This document shows positions 40,277 to 50,357 of a stretch of DNA of 64,000 bases, piece by piece. Where the stretch lies: NCBI GenBank assembly GCA_947625785.1, contig CANQPS010000002.1, forward strand, positions 1-64,000, written 5' to 3'. This stretch comes from an uncultured Clostridia bacterium (GTDB taxonomy: Bacteria; Bacillota; Clostridia; Oscillospirales; Acutalibacteraceae). Position numbers and translations under genes: made by a program. Under the pieces are notes generated by a model that had not been told where the DNA came from, searched no databases, and was given only the letters and a program-made list of their open reading frames with translations. The first letter of the stretch is position 1, and each line of letters starts with the position of its first letter.

Positions 40277-43195
40277 TCAACTTAAAAGTTCACCTATTAA
40301 TTTTCTTACGGCATTCATATCAATCGGTTTAGCAAGATGTCCGTTCATTCCTGCTTCCATAGCATCTCTTACATCTTCGGCAAAAGTATTAGCTGTCATT
40401 GCTGCGATTGGTATTGTTTTCGCCTGAGGGTGATCACAAACTCGTATTTGTCTTGTTGCCTCATAACCATTCATAATCGGCATTTGTACATCCATAAGTA
40501 TCATATCATAATAACCCTGCTTAGATTTTTTAAACATTTCCAAGGCCTCTTGACCATTTACAGCGACTTCACATTTTGCTCCCTCGATACTGAGCATTTC
40601 TGTAATTATCTCCGCATTGATTTCATTATCCTCAGCCACAAGAAAGGTTCGACCTTCCATAACACCTTTTACATTACTTTCTTTATGTTCCTCATATTCT
40701 ACTTTATCGGAAAACAAAGGCTTTATCGTTTGTAAAAAGGTGGAAACAAAAAATGGTTTTGATATAAAGGAATTTATTCCTGCGATTTCTGCTTCTGTTT
40801 CTATACTACTCCAATCAAGATAGGTCATCATAAGAATAGGAATATCTGTACCTAAATTTTCGCGTATCATACGAGCGGCTTCAATACCGTTCATTCCCGG
40901 CATTTTCCAGTCAAGCAGAATTATATCGAAATCTTCTCCATTCTGATGTGCTTTTAGTGCAGCCTCAACAGCATCTGTACCATTTTTTACAAAAGATACA
41001 TCTATGCCTATATCACCCATAAGTTTCTTAATATCCAGACATATATCTTCCTCGTCATCTGCGACAAGCATACGAGAAATTTTATCGTGAAACCACGATT
41101 CTGATTCCTTTTTTTCAGGAAGTGCAAACGATAACTCTACGGTGAATGTACTGCCTTTGCCGGATTGACTTTCAACGCTAATTATACCGCCCATTAAATC
41201 AACAAGATTTTTCGTTATAGCCATACCAAGACCTGTTCCTTGTATTTTATTGGTAACAGAGCTTACTTCTCGGCTAAAAGGTGCGAATATATGACTTTGA
41301 AATTCCTTGCTTATTCCAATTCCATTATCACTTACAACAAATCTCAGTTTTACATATTGTTGTGCGGAACTTGGAAGTTCACAAATATTAAAATCGATAT
41401 TTCCGCCATTTGGCGTATACTTGATAGCATTAGATAAAAGATTAATAAGAATTTGATTTAAACGCAATTTATCTCCAACTATTTGTTCAGGAGGTGTACC
41501 TTGCACATTAATTCTAAACTTATGATTTTTTGCTTTTACTTGCGGCATAAGTATAATATTCAGTTCGTCCAATAATTCAGGCAAACTGAAAGTTTCCAAA
41601 TTTAAAGATGTTTTTCCGCTTTCAATTTTATTCATATCAAGAACATCATTTATAAGGCTGAGCAAATGATGACTTGAAGCGGTTATCTTGCGAATATATT
41701 CACGCACTTTATCCGGCCGCTCAGCATCTCTCTCCAACAAAGTCAGAAAACCAACAATAGCATTCATAGGAGTGCGTATATCGTGTGACATATTGGACAA
41801 AAAATTACTTTTTGCCTCGTTTGCACTCTTCGCAGCCGTAAGAGCCTCTTGTAATTTTTGGTTCATCTGTTGTTCCTGTGTTCTGTCTGAAAGGACTATA
41901 ATATACTTAGGAACATCTTGTATATTCATATGATATACAGTCATTCTATACCAACGGCGTTCACCTGTACTCTGGTGCATATATTCACATTCCCAATACT
42001 TATTTCCATCAAAGGGTATAGATTCAAGTTCAGTTTTAGGTATCACAACATTATGATTAACCGCACATTTTTCCATTACTCTTATATCATTGCGAGCCTT
42101 TTGTGCAGAAATCCCCAAAAGTCTTTCGATATTAGGACTAATATAATCAACTCTTTGATTGATATGGTCGAGCATTATAAATATATCATCAACATTGTTG
42201 GACAGCACATCAAACATAAGCTCTCTATATTGTAGTTCCATCTTATTTTTGCGTGATTGAGCATAGCTGCGTACAATAACAAAGGTAATAACCGCCACAC
42301 CAACCAACAGAAAAATCATTATAAGGACATTTGATGTAGCTTTTTGAACAGATAAAAAACCTGCACTTACCGCACTTTGCGGCACTATGCTAAGCATAAT
42401 GTAGTCCTGATAACCAATAGATTGATACAAAATACAATAACTCACTCCGCCTATATTGCACTGTAACAATCCTGAATTTTCACTAATCCAATCATTTTTC
42501 ATTTGTTCTATTTTTTCATTGCTTAGGTCAGAAACGGCACTCAGATAAACGAGATAATTATTGAATATACTGCCGCCTTTTTGTGTTGACAGCAATACAT
42601 TGCCGTCCTTATCAATAACAAAACATTTAGCCTCTCCTTCAAAAGCATTAACATCTAAAGAACTTGCCAAATCTGCATTCGTATAACTTATAGCAATGGC
42701 ATCAAAATTAAAGTTCTTATATCTTCCGTTTTTCACAGGAACAGCGAAAACTGTAACCTCGTGACCGGTAGAAAGTTTCGCACCCGCCATAATTGGGGCG
42801 TCTTCATTTGAAAAACTATTCCATACATTTTCTAAATCTATATTTGCTTCCGAACCATCATATGTTATACAAGTTTTATTTGATGAAAGGAAATAAAACT
42901 CCGAAAATCCCCAATATTCCTGTTCTTTTTCTATAAAATCATAAATTTCTTTATTTTCATTATTATCTGCCAAAGATAAATGGTCGCCCCAACTGTCGAG
43001 AAGCCCCCAGTTTCTTTCTACAAATGCTCCAAATGAATGATTTACCTGACTGTATATCTCTTTAAGATGTAAAGTACTGTCTTCGTATATTCGTTCAGAA
43101 ATAAATTTGAAATAAAAGATACCTATCAAGACGGCAGCAACACCAACCACGCACATTGACGATGACAACAACAATTTTATAACCCAATTTTTCAT
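40277..43195 (-). CDS. Hybrid sensor histidine kinase with two receiver domains
   Basis: This 972-residue protein has an N-terminal helix, an extracellular Cache-like sensor (about 35-285) and a second helix (VLIMIFLLVGVAVITFVIV). A PAS domain follows at about 325-440, with a HisKA box SHDIRTPMNAIVGF and an ATPase domain (NLLSNAIKYTPNGG, GTGLGMAITKNLVDLMGG). Two receivers are at about 720-840 (phospho-Asp in ILLDWKMPG) and 855-970 (MILMDVQMPIMNG). No HPt or DNA-binding domain follows. It is followed by the solute-binding lipoprotein, probably its ligand presenter. The downstream partner is not in view. Confidence 0.9.
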   Translation of the reverse strand: MKNWVIKLLLSSSMCVVGVAAVLIGIFYFKFISERIYEDSTLHLKEIYSQVNHSFGAFVERNWGLLDSWGDHLSLADNNENKEIYDFIEKEQEYWGFSEFYFLSSNKTCITYDGSEANIDLENVWNSFSNEDAPIMAGAKLSTGHEVTVFAVPVKNGRYKNFNFDAIAISYTNADLASSLDVNAFEGEAKCFVIDKDGNVLLSTQKGGSIFNNYLVYLSAVSDLSNEKIEQMKNDWISENSGLLQCNIGGVSYCILYQSIGYQDYIMLSIVPQSAVSAGFLSVQKATSNVLIMIFLLVGVAVITFVIVRSYAQSRKNKMELQYRELMFDVLSNNVDDIFIMLDHINQRVDYISPNIERLLGISAQKARNDIRVMEKCAVNHNVVIPKTELESIPFDGNKYWECEYMHQSTGERRWYRMTVYHMNIQDVPKYIIVLSDRTQEQQMNQKLQEALTAAKSANEAKSNFLSNMSHDIRTPMNAIVGFLTLLERDAERPDKVREYIRKITASSHHLLSLINDVLDMNKIESGKTSLNLETFSLPELLDELNIILMPQVKAKNHKFRINVQGTPPEQIVGDKLRLNQILINLLSNAIKYTPNGGNIDFNICELPSSAQQYVKLRFVVSDNGIGISKEFQSHIFAPFSREVSSVTNKIQGTGLGMAITKNLVDLMGGIISVESQSGKGSTFTVELSFALPEKKESESWFHDKISRMLVADDEEDICLDIKKLMGDIGIDVSFVKNGTDAVEAALKAHQNGEDFDIILLDWKMPGMNGIEAARMIRENLGTDIPILMMTYLDWSSIETEAEIAGINSFISKPFFVSTFLQTIKPLFSDKVEYEEHKESNVKGVMEGRTFLVAEDNEINAEIITEMLSIEGAKCEVAVNGQEALEMFKKSKQGYYDMILMDVQMPIMNGYEATRQIRVCDHPQAKTIPIAAMTANTFAEDVRDAMEAGMNGHLAKPIDMNAVRKLIGELLS

Positions 43196-43285
43196 CAGTA
43201 TGCCTTTGCTCCTTAATATATAAAGACATTCTTTTACAAAAATTTATATATTTTTTATTCTATCATACAACGCAAAAAAAGTCAA

Positions 43286-43317
43286 TTAAACGGCGATTAT
43301 TTAACAGTCGCCGTTTT
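43286..43317 (-). terminator. Terminator of agrA-agrC
   Basis: AAACGGCGA pairs with TCGCCGTTT around an 11-base loop. On the minus strand AATTGACTTTTTTTG follows. Confidence 0.65.
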
Positions 43318-43327
43318 ACGCATAGTA

Positions 43328-44644
43328 TTATTCAGTTTTCTTATTTTTTATTTTAAAAACTATTGTTGTGCAAAATATTTTTGTATCTTCATCAATATCT
43401 ATATTTAAATTTCCATTATATTTTGAAACAGTTCGTCTTATGCTATTAATTCCTATACCGTGATACTTAGTAGATTTTTTTGATGATATAAAATGACCGT
43501 TTATTAAACTAGGTTTGACCGAAAATGAATTTGAAACCTTAATAATTATAAAATTTTCGTTTCTGATATAAATAGAAAAATCAATAAATTTTTCTTCTGA
43601 CAATTCAGCCGCCTCTACTGCATTTTCCAACAAATTATCAAAAATAGATGTAATATCGTAATCCGATATAAAACCAAGCACAGCATCACGGATATTTATT
43701 TGAAAGTCAATACCTTTTTGTTCTGATATATGAAAATATCTGTATGTAATCAGATTCAAGAGAGTATTTCCGCAGTAATCAACTCTCTTTGATTTATCGA
43801 AACCCCCTATAATCTCATCAATATAATTGTTAATAGCCTCTGATGAAGCTGTTTGTTGCGATATATTTCTTATAGCATTCAGGTGTTTTTTCATATCGTG
43901 TATTAATATTCTGGAATTTTCATTTTGCTCCCCAAGCAGTTTATAATATTCTTCATTACTTTCTGCACTTTGTTTTTCTAACATTGTTAATGTATATTTT
44001 CTGTTTGTGCTTAGGGTATATTCATAAACATAGAAAACAATTATATTAGAAAATAATATTAATATATCGCCTATAACGAGAATATTTTTTAATCCTAAAT
44101 CTATATCATAATACAAACACACACGAGTAGTTATATGCATAAAAAGTATTGAGCAAATAGGAAGTACGCTCAAAAATAAAGAAAAAACAGACCCTTCATT
44201 ACGATTTTCTTTTAAAGATAATTTAGCTGTGATATAGACGATAAGAAAATAGAGCAGTTTGCTGATAACTATTTGGATAACCGTAACCAATGTGTCATTA
44301 TACTCAGGCAAAATCTGAAAGTTAAAGAAAAATGCAGAGGAATACAACACAACTAACTCTGTAACAATCATATATACAATAAGAAGTGAGATGTTAAATA
44401 TACAAGCCTGTATACTTGTTTTATAGCATTTAAAGAGCATTACAAAATTTACTATAAAGAATATTATTATATTAAGCAAATGAATATTAAGCCTGCTTAC
44501 ACCAAAAGATAACACAAAAGAGCAAAAAGCAAACAGCATTAATAATTTCAGAGAAATATTTCTTTGAAATTTATATTCAAAATAGAATAACGAAATAGTT
44601 ACTTCTACAATAAAAATTGATATATAACAAATAACTTCAATCAT
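43328..44644 (-). CDS. agrC: AgrC-like sensor histidine kinase
   Basis: This 438-residue protein has an N-terminal block of six or seven transmembrane helices (to about 210) and a coiled linker. The histidine box is SRILIHDMKKHLNAIRN, and a GHKL-type ATPase domain carries the N-box DNLLENAVEAAE and the G-box YHGIGINSIRRTV. This is the layout of AgrC-type peptide receptors. Its start overlaps the stop of the response regulator gene. With agrD and agrB divergently encoded next door it should sense the cyclic peptide made there. Confidence 0.85.
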   Translation of the reverse strand: MIEVICYISIFIVEVTISLFYFEYKFQRNISLKLLMLFAFCSFVLSFGVSRLNIHLLNIIIFFIVNFVMLFKCYKTSIQACIFNISLLIVYMIVTELVVLYSSAFFFNFQILPEYNDTLVTVIQIVISKLLYFLIVYITAKLSLKENRNEGSVFSLFLSVLPICSILFMHITTRVCLYYDIDLGLKNILVIGDILILFSNIIVFYVYEYTLSTNRKYTLTMLEKQSAESNEEYYKLLGEQNENSRILIHDMKKHLNAIRNISQQTASSEAINNYIDEIIGGFDKSKRVDYCGNTLLNLITYRYFHISEQKGIDFQINIRDAVLGFISDYDITSIFDNLLENAVEAAELSEEKFIDFSIYIRNENFIIIKVSNSFSVKPSLINGHFISSKKSTKYHGIGINSIRRTVSKYNGNLNIDIDEDTKIFCTTIVFKIKNKKTE

Positions 44645-45360
44645 ACTGTCATTCCCATAAATTTAGAGAAATTATCTTTAAATGTTTTATAATGTCTTCT
44701 TGAAATTGGAATCTTTGTTATTTGTTTAGAATTTATTCTTATAGTAATATCTTGTTTATCATAATCTGTTACATAATTCATATTAACAATATAGCTATAA
44801 TGCGGTCTTGAAAAACAATCGTGATTTAAAAGTTTTTTTACCCAATAATCCCAGCCTTTATTAGAAATATACTTTCTGTTTTCAGTTACAATTCCTATAT
44901 TTTTTTTATCTGCTATTGTTGCATATATGATATCTTTTGTAAAAACATTATAATATTTTGTTCTGTTATCAACCATTATAATATTTGAATTTTTATTATA
45001 TAATTCGACAGCTTTATCTAAATTTTTTAAAAATCTGTCAGGTATTATAGGTTTGGAAATATATCTGAATATATTTAAATCCATCGCATCGTCTAAATAT
45101 CCTTCAAATGCTGTAATAATAAAAATTATTGCATTTCTGTTGATTTTTTTTATGTAACGGGTGACCTCAAGACCATTTACTTGAGCCATTTCTATATCTA
45201 TAAATGCAATATCAAATTTTTTACGAATTTCTAAAACCTCCTCGCCGGATGTGTATTTAAAAATATTAAACAAAGTCTTTTTATCTTTTAAAAAATCTTT
45301 TAACAACTTTTCTATTTGATTTATAACAGTAACATCATCATCACATATTAAAATCTCCAT
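44641..45360 (-). CDS. agrA: AgrA-like LytTR response regulator
   Basis: From ATG 45358-45360 (MEILICDDDVTVINQIEKLL), after GGGGTGGG, 239 residues. The receiver domain has DDD at the start and the phospho-acceptor in IAFIDIEMAQVNGLEV. The C-terminal LytTR DNA-binding domain (about 140-239) includes ISNKGWDYWVKKLLNHDCFS, RPHYSYIVNMNYV and IPISRRHYKTFKDNF. It probably activates the divergent agrDB promoter and other genes. Confidence 0.85.
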   Translation of the reverse strand: MEILICDDDVTVINQIEKLLKDFLKDKKTLFNIFKYTSGEEVLEIRKKFDIAFIDIEMAQVNGLEVTRYIKKINRNAIIFIITAFEGYLDDAMDLNIFRYISKPIIPDRFLKNLDKAVELYNKNSNIIMVDNRTKYYNVFTKDIIYATIADKKNIGIVTENRKYISNKGWDYWVKKLLNHDCFSRPHYSYIVNMNYVTDYDKQDITIRINSKQITKIPISRRHYKTFKDNFSKFMGMTV

Positions 45361-45557
45361 CTTCCCACCCCGTTTTATATTATAACTCAAACAAAAACAT
45401 TTTAAAATATGAAATTCGCCATTTTATTCCAAATTTATACCGTTTTTTCTTTTTTATTAAATTTGATTTTTTAATGTGATAGAATTAGTTAAAGCAGTTG
45501 AATAAATTACATATAGTATTTCTATTTAGATTAATTTAATTGAAAGGAAGATTTTCT

Positions 45558-45719
45558 GTGTTAAAAAGTGCAAGAAATTTAATTTACAAGATGGCTCCGG
45601 CTATAACTGCCTTTATAGCATTTGTATTAACCCTCCACGTAAATTCATCATCAGGCTGTTATATTCTGTACCAACCAAAAACCCCTGCCGCTCTTGACCA
45701 ATTCAAAAAAATCAAGTGA
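45558..45719 (+). CDS. agrD: AgrD-like cyclic lactone autoinducer precursor (53 aa)
   Basis: GTG 45558-45560, after GAAAGGAAG, opens a 53-residue peptide. It has an amphipathic N-terminal leader (MLKSARNLIYKMAP), a hydrophobic stretch and a core NSSSGCYILYQPKTPAALDQ. Cys 34 and the following residues would form the thiolactone ring. YQPKTPAAL matches the conserved C-terminal recognition segment of Clostridial AgrD peptides (x-QPKxPxxL). Its TGA stop overlaps the GTG start of agrB. It is the signal precursor of the quorum system. Confidence 0.85.
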   Translation: MLKSARNLIYKMAPAITAFIAFVLTLHVNSSSGCYILYQPKTPAALDQFKKIK

Positions 45720-46300
45720 TAGATAAATTATCTGCAAAAGCTGCCAAAACTCTATGCGATGCTGTAAACGATAATGAAAAATATGATTTATATGAATATG
45801 CTTTCTTTATCATATTATCTTCCATATTACATTTCATTACAGTAATAATACTTGGAATTTGTTTTAATTTATTAGCTGAAAGTCTGATTTTCTATATATC
45901 TTTTATCGTTATAAGGAAATTTGCAGGCGGATACCACGCTGATACACCAACTAAATGTTTTTGGTTTTCATTTGTAATAAATTCCGTTATTCTATTGACA
46001 ATCAGGCTGTTAAGCTGCATAAATATTCCTATGATATCGACAATATTGACAGCAACATCATTTATTATAATTATCATTTTCTCCCCTGTCGAAAACGACA
46101 ATAAACCTTTAAGCAGCAAAGAGAAAAAAATATATAGAATTATATCAATTATAATTTCAACAATAATGTTATCTATAACCTTTCTGCTGCAAATATTCTA
46201 TTTATACAGTTTTGTAAACTCTGTATGTTTAGGTATGACTGTTTGTGCGATTGTATTAGTAATCGAAAAAATCCGCAAACTAATATTAAAAACTTATTAA
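45716..46300 (+). CDS. agrB: AgrB-like membrane cysteine endopeptidase
   Basis: This 194-residue integral membrane protein starts at GTG 45716, overlapping the agrD stop. The catalytic pair is clear in FAGGYHADTPTKCFWF: His 74 and Cys 81. Five or six membrane helices follow. AgrB removes the C-terminal part of AgrD and forms the thiolactone. Gene order here is agrD then agrB, divergent from agrAC, the arrangement common in Clostridia rather than that of Staphylococcus. Confidence 0.9.
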   Translation: MIDKLSAKAAKTLCDAVNDNEKYDLYEYAFFIILSSILHFITVIILGICFNLLAESLIFYISFIVIRKFAGGYHADTPTKCFWFSFVINSVILLTIRLLSCINIPMISTILTATSFIIIIIFSPVENDNKPLSSKEKKIYRIISIIISTIMLSITFLLQIFYLYSFVNSVCLGMTVCAIVLVIEKIRKLILKTY

Positions 46301-46370
46301 ACAACTATACAGATTTATTCAAAGGCTTTTTTTATCTGTACAAAAATCACAAATCCCAAAATATTAATTA

Positions 46371-46420
46371 AAAGGGTTATCGCAGATTATAAAAAATTTG
46401 TGATAACCCTTTTATTTTAT
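46371..46420. terminator. Bidirectional terminator between agrB and the BppU-type gene
   Basis: AAGGGTTATC (46372-46381) pairs with GATAACCCTT (46402-46411), followed by TTTATTTTATT on plus and T-rich DNA on minus. It separates the two convergent genes. Confidence 0.75.
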
Positions 46421-46452
46421 TATATGTTAAATAATATTTTAATTAAAATATA

Positions 46453-48903
46453 TTATAAATTATATACGGAATTATAAAATTCTTTGTATGTAACTACTTC
46501 GACCTCAAAATTATCTATTTTACTTTTTATATAATCGAGTAAAGCCGTATAAGTTGATATATTAACATTAGTATTATCGCTTGATGTGCTTACATCGTCT
46601 GATAAAATCTGATGTGCAAAAATAGACAATGATGAACCTCTTTTTATAGCATTATCTATATAGCTTTTAACAGTATCAATATTTTTATTTAAAATTTGGA
46701 CACACGGTATTTCAAAGCTATCATAATTATAATCATTAATATAGTAATTACTGTGTGACATTCTAAGCATTTTAAAACCTGCCTTTTTACAGGAATTTAT
46801 GATTTTGTCCGTTGATTTATTCCAACGACAAAAATATGCTGTTGGTTTTTTACAGCCATTATATATTAAATTATTCATACCATTACAGATAAATTTATCC
46901 CATTTTTCTTGGCTGTCGGTATCCTCCGGTCTGTCACCGTAGCCGTTATAATATGCAATATCCCAATTATTATTAATTAAAGTATTGTACATATCTTCAA
47001 ACAGCTTGTGTGTATTACCGTCTGAAATACAAAAAGTTCCTTTAAAATTATATTGAGATAAAATATTATATGTATCTAAGAGACTTTTACTCCAGTTATC
47101 AAAACACAATAATATTTTAGATTTTGATTTTCTGTTTTTTACAACGCTGTCAAGATAGACTGTTATATCTTCTGCACTGTAAAATGCAATAACTATCCTC
47201 GATACAGTACCACTCGAGGCGGCTTTTGATTTATATAAATACCAGCCATTCTGTAAATTCCAAGAACCGAGTTCAATTTTGCAAATATCGTTATTGCTGC
47301 TGTCCTTAAAGGAAATATTCATTGTGCCGATTTTTTCAATATCACTGCGTGAAACATTTGCATAAACACCTATATAATCATCTTCTGATATATCAAATTT
47401 ATCGACTGTTATATTATATGTACGGGAACTTTTGCCATTTGTTTTAAGAGATTTTGAATTAATATAACAATTATTTGATATTGAGTATTCGGAAACCGTA
47501 ATAATATTATTTCCGTCAAATAAATATAATATCTCACCGGTATTATTATATTCTGAGCTATTTGCATTAAGATTTTTATTTGCATAAGCTACATTTAGTT
47601 TATCAGAAATAAATTGCGTACCTTCAAGAGTAGTTTTCATTCTATCTATAACATCAGATAAATTTGAACCGTCATTTATATCATCTTTTCTGTATGCCTT
47701 AAAGTTATACATATCTATGCTGCCGCTTTCAGTTGTAGAGTTCATCATAACGCCGACAATTTCAATATATCTGCATTTTTCCTTATATTCATCAGATAAT
47801 GTCATTGTTATTTCACCGCTTTTGAAAAAGTCCCTCGCCTGAACTGCTGATATTGAAGATTTGTTTTCATCAAGATACCTATACTGCAATTTTGCTGTAA
47901 CGCCATTTCCGGTTATGTCTGCACTAACATACATAACCATATCACTATTGAATGTTATAAATCTTTCTGCCGAATAAACCCCAAAATATGGTGCATAAGC
48001 TGTACTTGTAGTATCTTTAATTATTTTAAAATGACCTATTCCGCTATTGTCATTATATCTTACAAAGGCAGAAGATGTTGTATTATAATTATATATAGAG
48101 GCAGAGCTTGCTATTGATGCATTAAACACACGACAATAATCTCTCAGAGGCATAAGTGCTCTACATTCTATAATATCATCGGTCAGCTTTGATTTATCTA
48201 TACTTTTTGAGGCAATACCTGTACTTTGATATATGATACCTGTACTTTGCCATTTATTATTGAGATAAGCATAAATCATTCCATCAGATGTATTAACATA
48301 CATTCTTTGTGTATCAGTCATATCTTCGGTATTTTCCGCAACTAACGGTGTACCACAAGATATATTTCCCAAATCACTTTTATCGGCTTTATTAATATTA
48401 ATATCGGCTAATTTTTCTTTTATATCATCAATGTTATTCTGATTTTTATTAGATAAGTTATAGGCATCTGTAACAGTATCGCCCAATGTACTTGCTACAC
48501 TAAGTGCATCTATCAAAGCATTATATTCATTGCTGCTTTCGATATTATCGTTATTATAAAGTGATTTACGGATATCAAAGAAGAATATACCACTTGTAAC
48601 AACATTACTGTTATTATCATAAAGTATAATTTCGGCTTGCGTAATACCCTGAACTGATAACATTTGATATGTTATTTCAACCTCTATAATATTGTTATCT
48701 ATTATATTGCAATTATTGACTACTTGGGTATTATCCAGTTTATTTATTATGATAACGGCGTGGGTATTATCAAGCGGAAAAATCTCACCATCGTTACATA
48801 ATTGTATATGTAAAAATCTTGAATTTCTATCAAATTGTTTTGCGAATACAACAGAATTATTATCATCATTTAAGTTAAGCATTAAATTTGTAATTTGTTT
48901 CAT
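46453..48903 (-). CDS. Orphan BppU-type baseplate protein fused to a degenerate NodB-like domain
   Basis: I start at ATG 48901-48903, spaced well from AAAGG; 816 residues. Residues 1-130 are a BppU domain (VVFAKQFDRNSRFLHIQLCN; ITQAEIILYDNNSNVV) homologous to the prophage protein at 52-723. A coiled-coil and two beta-rich sections follow. The last ~220 residues resemble a polysaccharide deacetylase fold (KILLCFDNWSKSLLDTYNIL, YNFKGTFCISDG). However, TFDDG reads CFDNW and the metal-binding HxxxH is missing, so a binding role is more likely. It is AT-rich like the host genes, with no other phage gene near. Confidence 0.75.
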   Translation of the reverse strand: MKQITNLMLNLNDDNNSVVFAKQFDRNSRFLHIQLCNDGEIFPLDNTHAVIIINKLDNTQVVNNCNIIDNNIIEVEITYQMLSVQGITQAEIILYDNNSNVVTSGIFFFDIRKSLYNNDNIESSNEYNALIDALSVASTLGDTVTDAYNLSNKNQNNIDDIKEKLADININKADKSDLGNISCGTPLVAENTEDMTDTQRMYVNTSDGMIYAYLNNKWQSTGIIYQSTGIASKSIDKSKLTDDIIECRALMPLRDYCRVFNASIASSASIYNYNTTSSAFVRYNDNSGIGHFKIIKDTTSTAYAPYFGVYSAERFITFNSDMVMYVSADITGNGVTAKLQYRYLDENKSSISAVQARDFFKSGEITMTLSDEYKEKCRYIEIVGVMMNSTTESGSIDMYNFKAYRKDDINDGSNLSDVIDRMKTTLEGTQFISDKLNVAYANKNLNANSSEYNNTGEILYLFDGNNIITVSEYSISNNCYINSKSLKTNGKSSRTYNITVDKFDISEDDYIGVYANVSRSDIEKIGTMNISFKDSSNNDICKIELGSWNLQNGWYLYKSKAASSGTVSRIVIAFYSAEDITVYLDSVVKNRKSKSKILLCFDNWSKSLLDTYNILSQYNFKGTFCISDGNTHKLFEDMYNTLINNNWDIAYYNGYGDRPEDTDSQEKWDKFICNGMNNLIYNGCKKPTAYFCRWNKSTDKIINSCKKAGFKMLRMSHSNYYINDYNYDSFEIPCVQILNKNIDTVKSYIDNAIKRGSSLSIFAHQILSDDVSTSSDNTNVNISTYTALLDYIKSKIDNFEVEVVTYKEFYNSVYNL

Positions 48904-49037
48904 TGGCATCACCTTTCTTTAAAATAAAAAATAAGCAGCAGAGATAATATCTCCACTACTTATATTATAGCACATATTTTCGATTTTGTCCATATTTACA
49001 AATATATATTTGAAACAAAATTCATTTCAAAAAAATC

Positions 49038-50351
49038 CTAATCTTTATGTACAAGTTCCTTTTGTTTTATTTGAGAAGGTTCTGTTTTTTTAGCGAGGTT
49101 TTCCTTTGCAACTGCTAACATTAATTTAATACGGTTTTCCTGATTTACTTTTACTGCACCCGGGTCATAATCTATCGCAACTATATTAGCACGATTGTCA
49201 ACCTCTTTAATTTTTCTCATCATACCCTTAGCACATATATGATTTGGCAAGCAGCCAAACGGTTGTGCACAAACTATATTTTCATAACCTGTTTCTGTCA
49301 ATTCGAGCATTTCGGCTGTTAATAACCAGCCCTCGCCCATTTTATTGCCATAACCGATAACATCTTTTACAAGACTTTTAAGTTTATAATATCCTGACGG
49401 AGTATTAAAGCCATACGCAGATGCTTTTTCAATAAGAATATTTTCCATTTTCAAAACATAATCAAATAATATTTCTGCTACTTTGTATTTAATTTTACTA
49501 CCGCCATATAATTTTATATCTTCAAGTCTATTGTCTATCTTGAAAAGTGCAAAACTCATTATACCCGGAACACATACCTCACAATTCTGTTCTTCAAGAA
49601 ATGCTTCAAGATTGTTATTTCCCAGCTTAGCATATTTTACATAAATTTCCCCAACGATACCGGCTTTAACTTTCGGCACTCTGTTTAACTTAATATTTGA
49701 AAAATCCTTTGCTATATCCTCAAGATTTTTTTCAATTTGCTTAACGGTATAGCCATCGCCTTTATTAAGAATATCCGTTAATTTATTTACCCATATCTTA
49801 ACAAGTTTTTCGCTTTCGCCTTTTTTAATCTCATAAGCCTTTGTTTGATTTTTAAGCAGCATAAGCATATCGCCATATACAAGACCTGCAACAGTTTTTC
49901 TAATCATAGGCAATGTAAAACTAAATCCACTGTTTTTTTCAAGTCCTGATAAATTAAGAGAAATAACAGGCACTTGTGAAAATCCTGCTTTAACCAATGC
50001 CTTACGCAATAAATGAATATAATTTGAGGCTCTGCAGCCTCCTCCTGTCTGTGTAATCATAAGAGCCGTTTTATTTACATCATATTTACCGCTTTGTAAG
50101 GCGTGTATAAACTGACCTATTACAAGCAGCGCCGGATAACAGGTATCATTATGTACATATTTTAAGCCTACTTGTGCGATTTCCGGTCCATCTGTTTCGA
50201 GCAGCTCTGTTTTGTATCCATAATTTGTAAAAACATTTCTTATAAGGTTAAAATGTATAGGTGCCATCTGAGGCAAAAGTATAAGATATTCTTTTTTCAT
50301 TTCCTTGGTGAAAATTAATCTTCCTGTTTTGTCATAGACAAGCTCTGCCAT
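49038..50351 (-). CDS. 2-hydroxyacyl-CoA dehydratase (HgdB-like) protein
   Basis: This 437-residue protein has the alpha/beta motifs of the dehydratase component: YLILLPQMAPIHFNLIRNVF, VHNDTCYPALLVIGQFIHAL and ENIVCAQPFGCLPNHICAKG, with Cys residues that could ligate an iron-sulfur cluster. It starts 6 bases after the activase-like gene. In many Clostridia the two parts are one ~1400-residue polypeptide, so here the gene is split into two coupled ORFs. The substrate is unknown for this widespread pair. Confidence 0.8.
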   Translation of the reverse strand: MAELVYDKTGRLIFTKEMKKEYLILLPQMAPIHFNLIRNVFTNYGYKTELLETDGPEIAQVGLKYVHNDTCYPALLVIGQFIHALQSGKYDVNKTALMITQTGGGCRASNYIHLLRKALVKAGFSQVPVISLNLSGLEKNSGFSFTLPMIRKTVAGLVYGDMLMLLKNQTKAYEIKKGESEKLVKIWVNKLTDILNKGDGYTVKQIEKNLEDIAKDFSNIKLNRVPKVKAGIVGEIYVKYAKLGNNNLEAFLEEQNCEVCVPGIMSFALFKIDNRLEDIKLYGGSKIKYKVAEILFDYVLKMENILIEKASAYGFNTPSGYYKLKSLVKDVIGYGNKMGEGWLLTAEMLELTETGYENIVCAQPFGCLPNHICAKGMMRKIKEVDNRANIVAIDYDPGAVKVNQENRIKLMLAVAKENLAKKTEPSQIKQKELVHKD

Positions 50352-50357
50352 AATTAA

